From: Betaproteobacteria bacterium
Lineage (GTDB): Bacteria > Pseudomonadota > Gammaproteobacteria > Burkholderiales > Burkholderiaceae_E
Direction of reading: 5' to 3'
DNA length: 58,991 bases
Assembly: GCA_018970865.1 (NCBI GenBank)
Contig: JAGWVN010000010.1
Coordinates: 1 to 58,991 of the forward strand
Shown: positions 50,880 to 58,991 of the stretch, one piece after another
Layout: each line of letters opens with the position of its first letter
How positions within the stretch are numbered: position 1 is the stretch's first letter
Notes under the pieces: generated by a model
Told to the model about the DNA's origin: nothing
The model's input: the letters and a program-made list of their open reading frames with translations, nothing else
The model's database searches: none
Position numbers and translations under genes: made by a program

Positions 50880-52221
50880 GGCCCCCGTCCCGCGGGCGGC
50901 GGCCGGGCGGCCCCCGCTCGCCGACGAGTTCATCGCCGCCGCCCAGGCGCTCGGCCAGGTTCTCGCCGGCCGGGCGCTGCCGCAGGCGCTCGCCACGCTC
51001 AACCGCGAGCATCGGCTCGAGGGCGCCTCCCGCGCCGCCGTGGCCGACATGGCCCATGGCGCCATGCGTCGGCTGGGCACCGCCCAGGCCCTCGCGCAGC
51101 GGCTCAATGCGCGCCCGCCCGCGCCCGAGCTGGCCGCCCTGCAGCTGCTCGGCCTGTCCGAACTGCTCGCGCCGGCCAGACGACATGAGGCGGTGGTGGT
51201 CGACCAGCTGGTGTCGGCCGCCCGCAGCCGGCCCGCCCTCGCGCCGGCGGCGTCGTTCCTGAACGCCACCCTGCGCCGCTTCCTGCGCGAGCGCGACGCC
51301 CTCCTGGCCGCGCTGGCCGATGATCCGCAGGCCCGCTGGAACCACCCGGCCTGGTGGATCGATCAGCTTCGCCGCGACCATCCCCGCCACTGGGAGTCGG
51401 TGCTGGCCGCGGCCGACGAGCGCCCGCCCATGACCCTGCGCGTGAACCGGCGTCGCGGCAGCGTGGCCGACTACCTGGCGCGCCTGGCCGAGGCCGGCCT
51501 CGCCGCCACGCCGATCGGCCCCGACGCGGTGCTGCTGGCGCAGCCCCGTGAGGTCACCGCGCTGCCAGGCTTCGCGCAGGGCGATGTCTCGGTGCAGGAT
51601 CTGGCGGCGCAGATCGCCGCGGTGGCGCTCGACCCCCAGCCCGGCGAGCGCGTGCTCGATGCCTGCGCGGCCCCGGGCGGCAAGACCGCGCACCTGCTCG
51701 AGCGGGCCGACTGCCGCCTGCTGGCCATCGATACCGACGCCAGCCGCCTGCAGCGGGTGCACGAGAACCTGCAGCGGCTGTCGCTGCAGGCCGAGGTGCG
51801 CCAGGGCGACGCCAGCCGGCCAGCCGACTGGTGGGACGGCCGTCCCTTCCAGCGAATCCTGCTCGATGCGCCCTGCTCGGCCTCGGGCATCGTGCGCCGC
51901 CACCCGGACATCCGCTGGCTGCGGCGCCGTCGCGATATCGCGACACTGGCCGAACGGCAGTGGCAAATGCTGGCTGCCCTGTGGGGGCTGCTCGAGCCGG
52001 GTGGTACATTGCTCTTCGCCACCTGCTCGGTGTTCCGGGCCGAAGGCGAGAGGGTGGTCGAGCGCTTCTGCGCCGGCCGGCCGGATGCCCAGCAACAGCC
52101 CCTGTTCTGGCGCTGGCAGGGCCAGACCGCGGCGCACCGCCTCTCGCAGTTGCTGCCGCATGCCGCGGCCGACCGGAACCACGACGGATTCTTCTACGCC
52201 TCCATCCGCAAACGCCAGTGA
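50872..52221 (+). CDS. rsmB: 16S rRNA m5C967 methyltransferase RsmB
   Basis: RNA cytosine-C5 methyltransferase acting on C967 of 16S rRNA. Catalytic core: SAM site [10 protein letters not shown] near residue 262 and the Cys pair in DAPCSASG and ATCSVF. The N-terminal NusB-like domain ([21 protein letters not shown]) is coded from about 50930, yet the first conventional start in this frame is GTG 51040, which would remove half of that domain. No ATG, GTG or TTG lies in the open frame from 50779 to 51040. I therefore suggest CTG 50872 (449 residues, the normal family length), overlapping the htpX stop; GTG 51040 gives 393 residues. The start is uncertain, the gene is not. Confidence 0.9.
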   Translation: MAEAPVPRAAAGRPPLADEFIAAAQALGQVLAGRALPQALATLNREHRLEGASRAAVADMAHGAMRRLGTAQALAQRLNARPPAPELAALQLLGLSELLAPARRHEAVVVDQLVSAARSRPALAPAASFLNATLRRFLRERDALLAALADDPQARWNHPAWWIDQLRRDHPRHWESVLAAADERPPMTLRVNRRRGSVADYLARLAEAGLAATPIGPDAVLLAQPREVTALPGFAQGDVSVQDLAAQIAAVALDPQPGERVLDACAAPGGKTAHLLERADCRLLAIDTDASRLQRVHENLQRLSLQAEVRQGDASRPADWWDGRPFQRILLDAPCSASGIVRRHPDIRWLRRRRDIATLAERQWQMLAALWGLLEPGGTLLFATCSVFRAEGERVVERFCAGRPDAQQQPLFWRWQGQTAAHRLSQLLPHAAADRNHDGFFYASIRKRQ

Positions 52222-52805
52222 CAGTCCGCCTCGTCCGGGCGTTGGCCCTGATCATCGGGATCGGGGCGGCGCTGGCGCTTCTGCCGCCGTCTGCCAGGGC
52301 CGACGGCATCGAGGTCCGCGCTGCGCGGCTCGAGCCCTCGGCCGAGGGCTGGGTGCTGGCGGCCGATTTCGGTCTGACGCTGCCGGCGCGCCTCGAGGAG
52401 GCGGTCAATCGCGGGGTGATGCTCCATTTCGTGGTCGAGTTCGAGCTCATCCGGCCGCGCTGGTACTGGTTCGATGAATCGGTGGCCTCGGCCACGCTGG
52501 CCTACCGGCTGTCCTACCACGCCCTCACCCGGCAGTACCGGCTGGCGCTCTCCGGCATCGCGCAGAGCTTCCCCGAACTGGCCGACGCGCTCGGCGTGAT
52601 GTCGCGGGTACGTGGCTGGCGGGTGCTCGAGCCCGACCAGGCGCGGCCCGGCGCCCAGTACGAGGCGCAGGTGCGCCTGCGCCTCGACACCGCGCAGCTG
52701 CCCAAGCCCTTCCAGGTGAATGCCCTGACCAACCGCGAGTGGACGCTCAGCTCCGAATGGAAGCGCTTCCGGTTCAATCCCGAGACAACGAAAAGCGCGC
52801 CATAA
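52218..52805 (+). CDS. DUF4390 protein
   Basis: 195-residue exported protein of the DUF4390 family, of unknown function. GTG 52218 overlaps the rsmB stop as GTGA. A signal peptide (VRLVRALALIIGIGAALALLPPSARA) is followed by an all-beta-like domain (ADFGLTLPARLEEAVNRGV, VEFELIRPRWYWFDE, YRLSYHALTRQYRL). The family is always found next to this histidine kinase in betaproteobacteria, so an envelope link to the NtrYX system is possible. The ntrY frame overlaps its last 49 bases. Confidence 0.88.
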   Translation: MTVRLVRALALIIGIGAALALLPPSARADGIEVRAARLEPSAEGWVLAADFGLTLPARLEEAVNRGVMLHFVVEFELIRPRWYWFDESVASATLAYRLSYHALTRQYRLALSGIAQSFPELADALGVMSRVRGWRVLEPDQARPGAQYEAQVRLRLDTAQLPKPFQVNALTNREWTLSSEWKRFRFNPETTKSAP

Positions 52806-55105
52806 GCCGGGCGCTGCGGCTCGCGCTGATCGCCTCCCTGGTGATCGCGGTGGTGCTGCTCGGCCTGCTGATCTCGGCCAGCGGCAACACCCGCCTGTTC
52901 GAGGACCGCTACCCCATGCTGCTGGGGCTGGCCACCCTGGTGTCGGTGATGCTCACGGTGCTGGTGCTCGAGCTGCTGCGCCGGCTGCTGGCGCGCTACC
53001 GGCGCGGCCTGTTCGGCACCCGGCTGATCGCCCGCATGGCCGGCTCCTTTGCCCTCATGACCGTGCTGCCGGTGGCGCTGGTGTTCTTCGTGGCGGTGCA
53101 GTTCGTGGGGCGTTCGATCGAGTCCTGGTTCGACTTCCCGGTCGAGCGCGCGCTCGATTCCGGACTGAGCCTCGCGCGCACCTCGCTCGACGCCATGCTG
53201 GGCGACCTCTCCCAGAAGGCGCGGGTGATGGCGGGCGACCTCGCCGAGACGCCGTCCACCCTCTGGCCGGCCGCGCTCGGGCGGCTGCGCGAGCAGGCCG
53301 GTGCGCAGGAGGCGGTGGTGCTCACCGGCAGCGGCCGGATCGTCACCGCCAGCGGGGGGCAGTTCGCCCGCCTGGTGCCTGACCTGCCATCGGCCGATGC
53401 CCTGCGCCAGGTGCGGCTCACCCGCCAGTTCGCCCGTGTGGAGCCGGCCGATGCCGATGCCGACAGCGCCGGGCGCGGCCTGAAGCTGCGCGTGATCGTG
53501 CCCCTGCTCACCGACAGCCAGCGTCTCGACGAGAGCCGCTACCTGCAGCTGCTGCAGCCGGTGCCGGCGGCCCTCGCCGAGAACGCCGAGGCGGTTCAGC
53601 AGGGCTTTCGCGACTTCCAGGAGCTCTCGCTGTCGCGCGGCGGCCTCAAGCGCATCTTCCACATCACGCTGACGCTCACCTTCCTGCTCACCGTGCTGGC
53701 CGCGGTCTCGGGCGCCTTCCTGCTTGCCGGCTGGCTCACCGGGCCGCTGTCCGAACTGGCGGCCGCCACCCGGTCGGTGGCCGGCGGCGACTTCCGGCCC
53801 ATCAAGGACTACTCCGGGCGCGACGAGCTCGGCGTGCTCACCCGATCCTTCAACGCCATGACCCGACAGCTGCAGGAGGCGCGCTCGCTGGCCGAATCGA
53901 ACCAGCACGAGCTCGAGCGGGTGAACACCCGGCTCGAGAGCGTGCTGGCCAATCTCGATGCCGGGGTGCTGGTGCTCGATGTCGACCAGCGGCTGAGCCT
54001 GGCCAACCGTGGCGCCGAGCGCATCCTGGGCGCGGAGCTGGGCAGCCTGCTCGGGCAGCCCCTGGCGGCGCTGCCGGGCCTGGGCCCGCTGGAGCCGCAG
54101 ATCCGGGCTGCCTTCAACGAGCAGACCGCCACCGGCCCGGTCGCCTGGCAGCGCCAGTTCGGGCTGAGCGTCGATCCGGCCCGCGCCGGCGCAGGCGGCG
54201 CTGATGCCGGCCCGGCGCCCGACCCCACCCGGCCCGGTGACCAGACCCTGCTGGTGCGCGGCTCGGTGCTTCCCGGCCAGCCCGGGGGCTATGTGATCGT
54301 GTTCGACGACATCTCGGGGCTGCTCGGCGCGCAGCGCGCCCTGGCCTGGAGCGAGGTCGCGCGCCGGCTCGCCCACGAGATCAAGAACCCGCTGACGCCC
54401 ATCCAGCTCGCGGCCGAGCGCATGGCGCACAAGCTGCACGATCGCCTGCCGCCGCCCGATGCCGAGCTGCTCGCGAAGAACACGCAGACCATCGTCAACC
54501 AGGTGGCGGCGCTCAAGACCCTGGTCGACGAGTTCCGCGACTATGCCCGTCTGCCCGCGGCCCAGCTGCAGCCGCTGCAGGTCAACGAGCTGCTCGAGGA
54601 TGTGCTGCGGCTGTACGCCGCGGGCGACCCGCAGGCCGCGATCCAGGTCGCGCTCGATCCGGCCGCGCCGCGCGTGCTCGGCGACGCCACGCAGCTGCGG
54701 CAGGTCTTCCACAACCTGCTCAAGAACGCCCAGGAGGCGCACACCACCCTGGGCGCGGCGCCGGCGGGTCCGATCGAGGTGAGCAGCGAGCGGGTGGCGC
54801 TCGCCGATGGCCGCGCCGCGCTGCAGGTCCGGGTGCGCGATCACGGCGGCGGCTTCTCGCCCGGCATGCTCGCCCGGGCCTTCGAGCCCTATGTCACCAG
54901 CAAGCCGCGCGGCACCGGTCTGGGCCTGCCGATCGTGCGCAAGATCATCGACGAGCACGGCGCGCGAATCGACATCGGCAACTGGCACGACGAGAGCGGA
55001 ATCACCCTCGGCGCGCAGGTGGCGATCCTATTTACCAAACTCCCGAAAACCATGGAGAATCCGGCCATGCTTGAAGTGGGCGATCGCGACAGGGACCATG
55101 GCTGA
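52757..55105 (+). CDS. ntrY: NtrY-like sensor histidine kinase
   Basis: 782-residue membrane histidine kinase. ATG 52757 is preferred; an upstream GTG 52739 is possible. Order: transmembrane helices near residues 18-38 and 45-65, and a pair near 85-110; an extracytoplasmic sensor region to about 290; a helix (LTLTFLLTVLAAVSGAFLLAG) near 300-320; HAMP (about 322-370) with LTGPLSELAAATRSVAGGDF; a PAS domain (about 390-500); HisKA with the phospho-acceptor His 540 in RLAHEIKNPLTPIQ; and the ATPase domain with GTGLGLPIVRKI near 720. Partner is the next gene. Confidence 0.92.
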   Translation: MEALPVQSRDNEKRAISRALRLALIASLVIAVVLLGLLISASGNTRLFEDRYPMLLGLATLVSVMLTVLVLELLRRLLARYRRGLFGTRLIARMAGSFALMTVLPVALVFFVAVQFVGRSIESWFDFPVERALDSGLSLARTSLDAMLGDLSQKARVMAGDLAETPSTLWPAALGRLREQAGAQEAVVLTGSGRIVTASGGQFARLVPDLPSADALRQVRLTRQFARVEPADADADSAGRGLKLRVIVPLLTDSQRLDESRYLQLLQPVPAALAENAEAVQQGFRDFQELSLSRGGLKRIFHITLTLTFLLTVLAAVSGAFLLAGWLTGPLSELAAATRSVAGGDFRPIKDYSGRDELGVLTRSFNAMTRQLQEARSLAESNQHELERVNTRLESVLANLDAGVLVLDVDQRLSLANRGAERILGAELGSLLGQPLAALPGLGPLEPQIRAAFNEQTATGPVAWQRQFGLSVDPARAGAGGADAGPAPDPTRPGDQTLLVRGSVLPGQPGGYVIVFDDISGLLGAQRALAWSEVARRLAHEIKNPLTPIQLAAERMAHKLHDRLPPPDAELLAKNTQTIVNQVAALKTLVDEFRDYARLPAAQLQPLQVNELLEDVLRLYAAGDPQAAIQVALDPAAPRVLGDATQLRQVFHNLLKNAQEAHTTLGAAPAGPIEVSSERVALADGRAALQVRVRDHGGGFSPGMLARAFEPYVTSKPRGTGLGLPIVRKIIDEHGARIDIGNWHDESGITLGAQVAILFTKLPKTMENPAMLEVGDRDRDHG

Positions 55106-55829
55106 GATTCTGGTGGTGGATGACGAGATCGGCATCCGCGAGCTCCTGTCCGAGATCCTTGGCGACGAGGGCCACACCGTGCTGCTCGCCGACAGCGCCA
55201 CGCAGGCGCGGCGCATCCGCGACGGCAACGCGCTCGATCTGGTCCTGCTCGACATCTGGATGCCCGACACCGACGGCGTCACGCTGCTCAAGGAGTGGGC
55301 GGCGGCCGGCAAGCTGACCATGCCGGTGATCATGATGTCGGGCCACGCCACCATCGACACCGCGGTCGAGGCCACCCGCATCGGCGCTCTCGACTTCCTC
55401 GAGAAGCCCATCGCCCTGCAGAAGCTGCTCAAGGCGGTCGAGCAGGGTCTGGTGCGTGGCCGTGCCGGTCTCGCGCGGACGATCAACGCCGCGCCGGCCG
55501 CGGCGCAAGCCCAGTCGGCCCAGTCGCCGGTCGCCGCGCCCGCGGTGGCGGCCAGCCCCGTCGTCAGCCCCGCGCCGTCGTCCCCCGAGGGCCCCGCCCC
55601 GGCGGCCGGCACCGGCGCCACGGTGGCGGTGCGCGACCTGCCCATCGACATGCCCCTGCGAGAGGCCCGTGATGCCTTCGAGCGCGCCTACTTCGAGCAC
55701 CATCTCGCGCGCGAGCACGGCAGCATGACCCGCGTGGCCGAGAAGACCGGCCTCGAGCGCACCCACCTCTACCGCAAGCTAAAGCAGCTCGGCATCGATC
55801 TCTCCCGCGGCGCCTACCGCAAGGGCTGA
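55098..55829 (+). CDS. ntrX: NtrX-like response regulator lacking the AAA+ domain
   Basis: 243-residue response regulator overlapping ntrY by eight bases. The receiver domain covers about residues 1-120 with phospho-acceptor Asp 52 (LVLLDIWMPD), Asp 8/9 and Lys in DFLEKPIA. An Ala/Pro/Ser-rich linker (about 135-175) leads to a C-terminal Fis-type helix-turn-helix (about 185-243, MTRVAEKTGLERTHLYRKLK). The central sigma-54-activating AAA+ ATPase domain of canonical NtrX, which should carry GAFTGA and Walker motifs, is missing. The protein therefore cannot activate sigma-54 in the usual way and may act on other promoters. Confidence 0.9.
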   Translation: MAEILVVDDEIGIRELLSEILGDEGHTVLLADSATQARRIRDGNALDLVLLDIWMPDTDGVTLLKEWAAAGKLTMPVIMMSGHATIDTAVEATRIGALDFLEKPIALQKLLKAVEQGLVRGRAGLARTINAAPAAAQAQSAQSPVAAPAVAASPVVSPAPSSPEGPAPAAGTGATVAVRDLPIDMPLREARDAFERAYFEHHLAREHGSMTRVAEKTGLERTHLYRKLKQLGIDLSRGAYRKG

Positions 55830-55936
55830 CCGCGCGCCTCGGGGAAAACCCTAGGCGCATGGCGCGTGACAATCCGGGTGGGCGGCTCCTAGCATGGCGA
55901 TCCGCTGAAAACGCATCACCCAGGAGACGATCGCCC

Positions 55937-57064
55937 ATGACCGACACCGCCGCCACCCCCGCCAGCCGCCGCCGCTTCATTGCCGGCGCCACCGCCGCCA
56001 CCGCCGGCGCGGCGTCGCTGGGCTTCCCCATGATCGCCACGGCGCAGACCATCTCGCTGCGCTTTCAGAGCACCTGGCCGCAGAAGGACATCTTCTCGGA
56101 GTACGCCAACGACTTCGCCACCCGGGTCAATGACATGGCCGGCGGCAAGGTCAAGATCGAAGTGCTGCCCGCCGGCGCGGTGGTCAAGGCCTTCGACCTG
56201 CTCGACGCGGTCAGCAAGGGCACCCTCGATGGCGGCCACGGCGTGCTCGCCTACTGGTACGGCAAGAACTCCGCCATGGCCCTGTGGGGCTCGGGCCCGG
56301 CCTTCGGCATGGACCCGAACATGGTGCTCGCCTGGCACCAGTACGGTGGCGGCAAGCAGATGCTCGAGGAGATCTACAAGAGCCTGAACATGGATGTTCA
56401 GTCGTTCGTGTACGGCCCCATGCCCACCCAGCCGCTGGGCTGGTTCAAGAAGCCGATCGCCAAGCCCGAGGACATCAAGGGCCTGAAGTACCGCACGGTG
56501 GGCCTGTCGATCGACATCTTCACCAAGCTTGGCGCGGCCGTGAACGCGCTGCCCGGCGGCGAGATCGTGCCGGCGATGGACCGCGGCCTGCTCGACGCGG
56601 CCGAGTTCAACAACGCCACCTCCGACCGCATCCTCGGCTTCCCGGATGTGGCCAAGGTCTGCATGCTGCAGAGCTTCCACCAGTGCTCCGAGAACTTCGA
56701 GATCCTCTTCAACAAGAAGAAGTACGACGCGCTGCCCAAGGAAGTGAAGTCGATCATCGAGCACGCGGTCGAGGCCTCGTCGGCCGAGATGTCCTGGAAG
56801 GCGATCGACCGCTACTCCAAGGACTACTTCGAGATGCAGCAGAAGCAGGGCGTGAAGTTCTACAAGACCCCTGACTCCGTGCTGCGCGCGCAGCTCAAGG
56901 CCTGGGACGAGGTCACCGCCGCCAAGTCGGCCGAGAACCCGATGTTCAAGAAGGTGCTCGAGTCGCAGCGCGCCTTCGCCGCGCGCGCGGTGCGCTGGCA
57001 GAACGACACCAATGTCGACTACCGCATGGCCTACAACCACTTCTTCGCGGCCAAGAAGGCCTGA
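55937..57064 (+). CDS. dctP: TRAP transporter substrate-binding protein (DctP/TakP-like)
   Basis: 375-residue periplasmic receptor of a TRAP importer. ATG 55937 has CAGGAG upstream. The signal SRRRFIAGATAATAGAASLG is of the twin-arginine kind (residues 11-30) and cleavage should follow MIATAQT. The core has QSTWPQKDIFSEYANDFAT and LPGGEIVPAMDRGLLDAAE near 210-228, typical of the TakP-like branch that binds 2-oxo acids or aromatic acids. The permease genes dctQM follow; a strong hairpin between dctP and dctQ could reduce permease expression. Confidence 0.93.
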   Translation: MTDTAATPASRRRFIAGATAATAGAASLGFPMIATAQTISLRFQSTWPQKDIFSEYANDFATRVNDMAGGKVKIEVLPAGAVVKAFDLLDAVSKGTLDGGHGVLAYWYGKNSAMALWGSGPAFGMDPNMVLAWHQYGGGKQMLEEIYKSLNMDVQSFVYGPMPTQPLGWFKKPIAKPEDIKGLKYRTVGLSIDIFTKLGAAVNALPGGEIVPAMDRGLLDAAEFNNATSDRILGFPDVAKVCMLQSFHQCSENFEILFNKKKYDALPKEVKSIIEHAVEASSAEMSWKAIDRYSKDYFEMQQKQGVKFYKTPDSVLRAQLKAWDEVTAAKSAENPMFKKVLESQRAFAARAVRWQNDTNVDYRMAYNHFFAAKKA

Positions 57065-57143
57065 TGGCCGCCGTGCGTCCCGGGGCGCGCTGCGCTCCGG
57101 GCGCGCGGCCCTGCGGCGCGGGCACGCGCCATTGATCTGATCG

Positions 57144-57173
57144 GCGCAGGCCCGTCCCCCGACGGGCCTGCGC
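57144..57173 (+). terminator. Intergenic hairpin between dctP and dctQ
   Basis: Perfect 13-base stem GCGCAGGCCCGTC/GACGGGCCTGCGC with a CCCC loop, followed by GTTCATT rather than a T-run. It looks like a partial terminator or a 3'-end-stabilising structure that would make receptor mRNA more abundant than permease mRNA. Confidence 0.5.
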
Positions 57174-57204
57174 GTTCATTCCGCTGACCTGGCCGGAGTG
57201 CGTC

Positions 57205-57864
57205 TTGGGTACCCAGGGTTTTCTGTTTCTCATCGATCGCTTCACCACGGCGATCGGCAAGCTGGCCGCCTGGCTGCTCATGGCGCTGATGCTGCTGGTG
57301 TGCGCCGATGTGTTCGCCCGCTATGTGCTCAACCGCCCCAGCCAGTGGGGCTTCGAGCTGAGCACCATGATGTACGGCGCGCTCTTCATGCTCTGCGGCG
57401 CCTACACCCTGGCCCAGAACGGTCATGTCCGCGGCGACTTCCTCTACGGCTCGATGAAGCCGCGCACCCAGGCCCTGCTCGACCTCATCCTGTACCTGCT
57501 CTTCTTCCTGCCCGGCATCGGCGCGCTGGTGTTCGCGGGCATGGACTTCGCCTCCTACAGCTGGTCGATCAACGAGCGCTCCAGCATCACCGCCAACGGG
57601 CCGCCGCTGGCGCCCTTCAAGACCGTGATCCCGGTGGCCGGCGCGCTGGTGCTGCTGCAGGGCGTGGCCGAGATCGTGCGCTGCGTGGTCTGCCTGCGCA
57701 CCGGCGAGTGGCCGCAACGGCTCAATGATGTCGCCGAGATCGACATCGTCAAGACCCAGCTCGAGCAGTCGGCCTATGTGGACGAGGAGGCGCGCCGCGC
57801 CGCCATCGCCAATGTCGGTGACATCGACCAGGCGGCCCACCAGCGCGCCGGAGGCCTGAAATGA
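57205..57864 (+). CDS. dctQ: TRAP transporter small permease DctQ
   Basis: 219-residue small membrane subunit with four hydrophobic helices. It starts at TTG 57205 with GGAG seven bases upstream; no ATG or GTG in frame fits the homology. The family segment LMLLVCADVFARYVLNRPSQWGFELSTMM and the helices near 55-75, 90-115 and 145-165 are seen. A hydrophilic C-terminal tail (about 170-219) is longer than in most DctQ. The stop overlaps dctM as ATGA. Confidence 0.9.
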   Translation: MGTQGFLFLIDRFTTAIGKLAAWLLMALMLLVCADVFARYVLNRPSQWGFELSTMMYGALFMLCGAYTLAQNGHVRGDFLYGSMKPRTQALLDLILYLLFFLPGIGALVFAGMDFASYSWSINERSSITANGPPLAPFKTVIPVAGALVLLQGVAEIVRCVVCLRTGEWPQRLNDVAEIDIVKTQLEQSAYVDEEARRAAIANVGDIDQAAHQRAGGLK

Positions 57865-58991
57865 CCAGCGGATACCTCGGCCTGCTGATGCTCGGCCTGA
57901 TCGTGGCCGCGATCATGATGGGCTTTCCCACGGCCTTCACGCTGATGGGCCTGGGCATGGTGTTCGGCTTCATCGCCTATTTCGATGCCGACCAGGCCAT
58001 GCTCGCCAACAAGGTGTTCGACCTGATGGTCCAGCGCACCTATGGCGGCATGACCAACGACACCCTGCTGTCGATCCCGCTGTTCGTGCTGATGGGCTAT
58101 GTGATCGAGCGCGCGGCGCTGGTCGACCGCATGTTCCACGCGGTGCAGCTCTCGTTCCGGCGCCTGCCGGCTTCGCTGGCGGTGGCCACGCTGGTGGTGT
58201 GCACCTTCTGGGGCATTGCCAGCGGCATCGTCGGCGCGGTGGTGGTGCTCATGGGCGTGATTGCCATGCGCCCCATGCTCAAGGCCGGCTATGACGTGCG
58301 GCTCGCCTCGGGCGTGATCGCGGCCGGTGGCACCCTGGGCATCCTCATCCCGCCCTCGGTGATGATCATCGTGTACGCGGCCGTGGCCGGCCAATCGGTG
58401 GTCAAGCTCTATGCCGCGGCCATGGTGCCGGGCTTCTTCCTCGCCTTCCTGTACTTCGTCTACATCGTCGGCTGGGCGGTGATCGATCCCAAGGTCGCGC
58501 CAAGGCTGCCGGAGTCCGAGCTGCAGGTCGACGTGCCGCCCTGGCTGGCGCGGCTCACCGCGCTGCACGGCGGCAATGCGCTGGTGGCGGTGTTGCGCGG
58601 CCTGGTCTCGCCCGGGCGCCTGCGCGCGGCCATGGGCGAAGACGCGCCGTCCACCCGGCGCCTGCTCGGCGCGCTCGCCGTGGGCCTGGGGCCGCTGCTG
58701 ATGGTGGTCTCCACCTTCGCGCTGGCCTGGTGGTATGTGGTCATCCACAACGGCGCCTCGCCCAACCAGCCCGAGCCGGTGAGCGCCGTGTCGGCGGCCG
58801 GCGAGCAGCGCAGCGCGTTGCCCGCCGGCGGCCTGGCCGAACCGCCGGGCACGGCGGCCGAGCCGCGTGCGGCCGGCGTGGCCGAGCCGCCTTCGCCCAC
58901 CGCCCCGGGTCTGGCCGAGCCGCCCGGGGCAGGCGCGGCGCCCGCCACGCAGGTTGCGGCCGCGCCCGGGCTGGCCGAACCGCCGGGCGCT
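57861..58991 (+). CDS. dctM: TRAP transporter large permease DctM (3' partial)
   Basis: Large membrane subunit, cut by the window edge after 377 codons. The first 225 residues are typical DctM helices, with SIPLFVLMGYVIERAALVD near 75, GIASGIVGAVVVLMGVI near 115 and GGTLGILIPPSVMIIVYA near 155. From about residue 265 the frame enters a helix (GLGPLLMVVSTFALAWWYV) and then a long hydrophilic insertion with four copies of (L/V)AEPP, beginning near residue 324. The insertion is not part of standard DctM. The end is not in the window. Confidence 0.92.
   Translation, partial: MTSGYLGLLMLGLIVAAIMMGFPTAFTLMGLGMVFGFIAYFDADQAMLANKVFDLMVQRTYGGMTNDTLLSIPLFVLMGYVIERAALVDRMFHAVQLSFRRLPASLAVATLVVCTFWGIASGIVGAVVVLMGVIAMRPMLKAGYDVRLASGVIAAGGTLGILIPPSVMIIVYAAVAGQSVVKLYAAAMVPGFFLAFLYFVYIVGWAVIDPKVAPRLPESELQVDVPPWLARLTALHGGNALVAVLRGLVSPGRLRAAMGEDAPSTRRLLGALAVGLGPLLMVVSTFALAWWYVVIHNGASPNQPEPVSAVSAAGEQRSALPAGGLAEPPGTAAEPRAAGVAEPPSPTAPGLAEPPGAGAAPATQVAAAPGLAEPPGA
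58830..58988 (+). repeat. (L/V)AEPP repeats in the dctM insertion
   Basis: Four copies of the peptide G-(L/V)-A-E-P-P separated by Ala/Pro-rich spacers: GGLAEPPG, AGVAEPPS, PGLAEPPG, PGLAEPPG. The corresponding DNA keeps the pattern GGC/GGT-CTG/GTG-GCC-GA(A/G)-CCG-CC(G/T/C). Looks like an expandable low-complexity linker; it runs to the window edge. Confidence 0.7.

Overview
The window is 59 kb of very GC-rich chromosome, densely packed with genes, with ATGA/GTGA stop-start overlaps inside operons. It fits a betaproteobacterium of the order Burkholderiales. Four Bug/TctC-type periplasmic receptors, a TctAB pair, a HAAT (Liv) ABC importer and a TRAP importer point to a free-living scavenger of organic acids. 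The block LysM-dprA-topB / def-fmt-htpX-rsmB-DUF4390-ntrY-ntrX has a typical betaproteobacterial layout. I see no rRNA, tRNA, CRISPR array, insertion sequence or prophage. No gene-free stretch exceeds 300 bases; the longest (30451-30715) holds the hip control region and the prfC leader.

Layout. 1-3558: livHMGF (livH cut by the window edge). 3716-4886: PilZ protein and DUF4239 membrane protein. 4876-9028: tctB-tctA facing two tandem tctC receptors, followed by an MFS transporter (9025-10233). 10329-15006: GST, an SDR without its catalytic Tyr/Lys, a serine hydrolase-acyl-CoA dehydrogenase pair and a VIT/CCC1 transporter. 15108-21160: PhoX-type phosphatase, MFS, flavin monooxygenase and an exported FAH-fold hydrolase broken by a frameshift. 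21300-24895: nudC, an orphan tctC, a rhodanese and a GST. 24856-27054: GntR regulator, amidohydrolase and a 49-residue remnant of a molybdenum hydroxylase. 27304-28671: di-haem peroxidase-like lipoprotein. 28809-30450: hipBA toxin-antitoxin with two palindromic operators, divergent from prfC.

33355-39112 is a six-gene minus-strand cluster: PLP ammonia-lyase, two M20 hydrolases, a divergent GTP-cyclohydrolase-I homologue, a dienelactone hydrolase and a non-canonical SDR. Its gene content suggests breakdown of a nitrogen-containing compound rather than folate synthesis. 40182-40302 on the minus strand looks like an unannotated small RNA with its own promoter, two hairpins and a terminator. 41454-42776: TerC and a ChaC-like protein. 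42797-55829: the topB-dprA-LysM / def-fmt-htpX-rsmB-DUF4390-ntrYX block. 55937-58991: TRAP importer dctPQM, with dctM cut by the window edge inside a repeat-bearing loop.

The most interesting leads are the degenerate FolE homologue and its operon, the candidate small RNA, the hip operator architecture, the LivF Walker-A Lys-to-Arg change, the RsmB start problem, and the decayed genes (FAH hydrolase, molybdenum hydroxylase).
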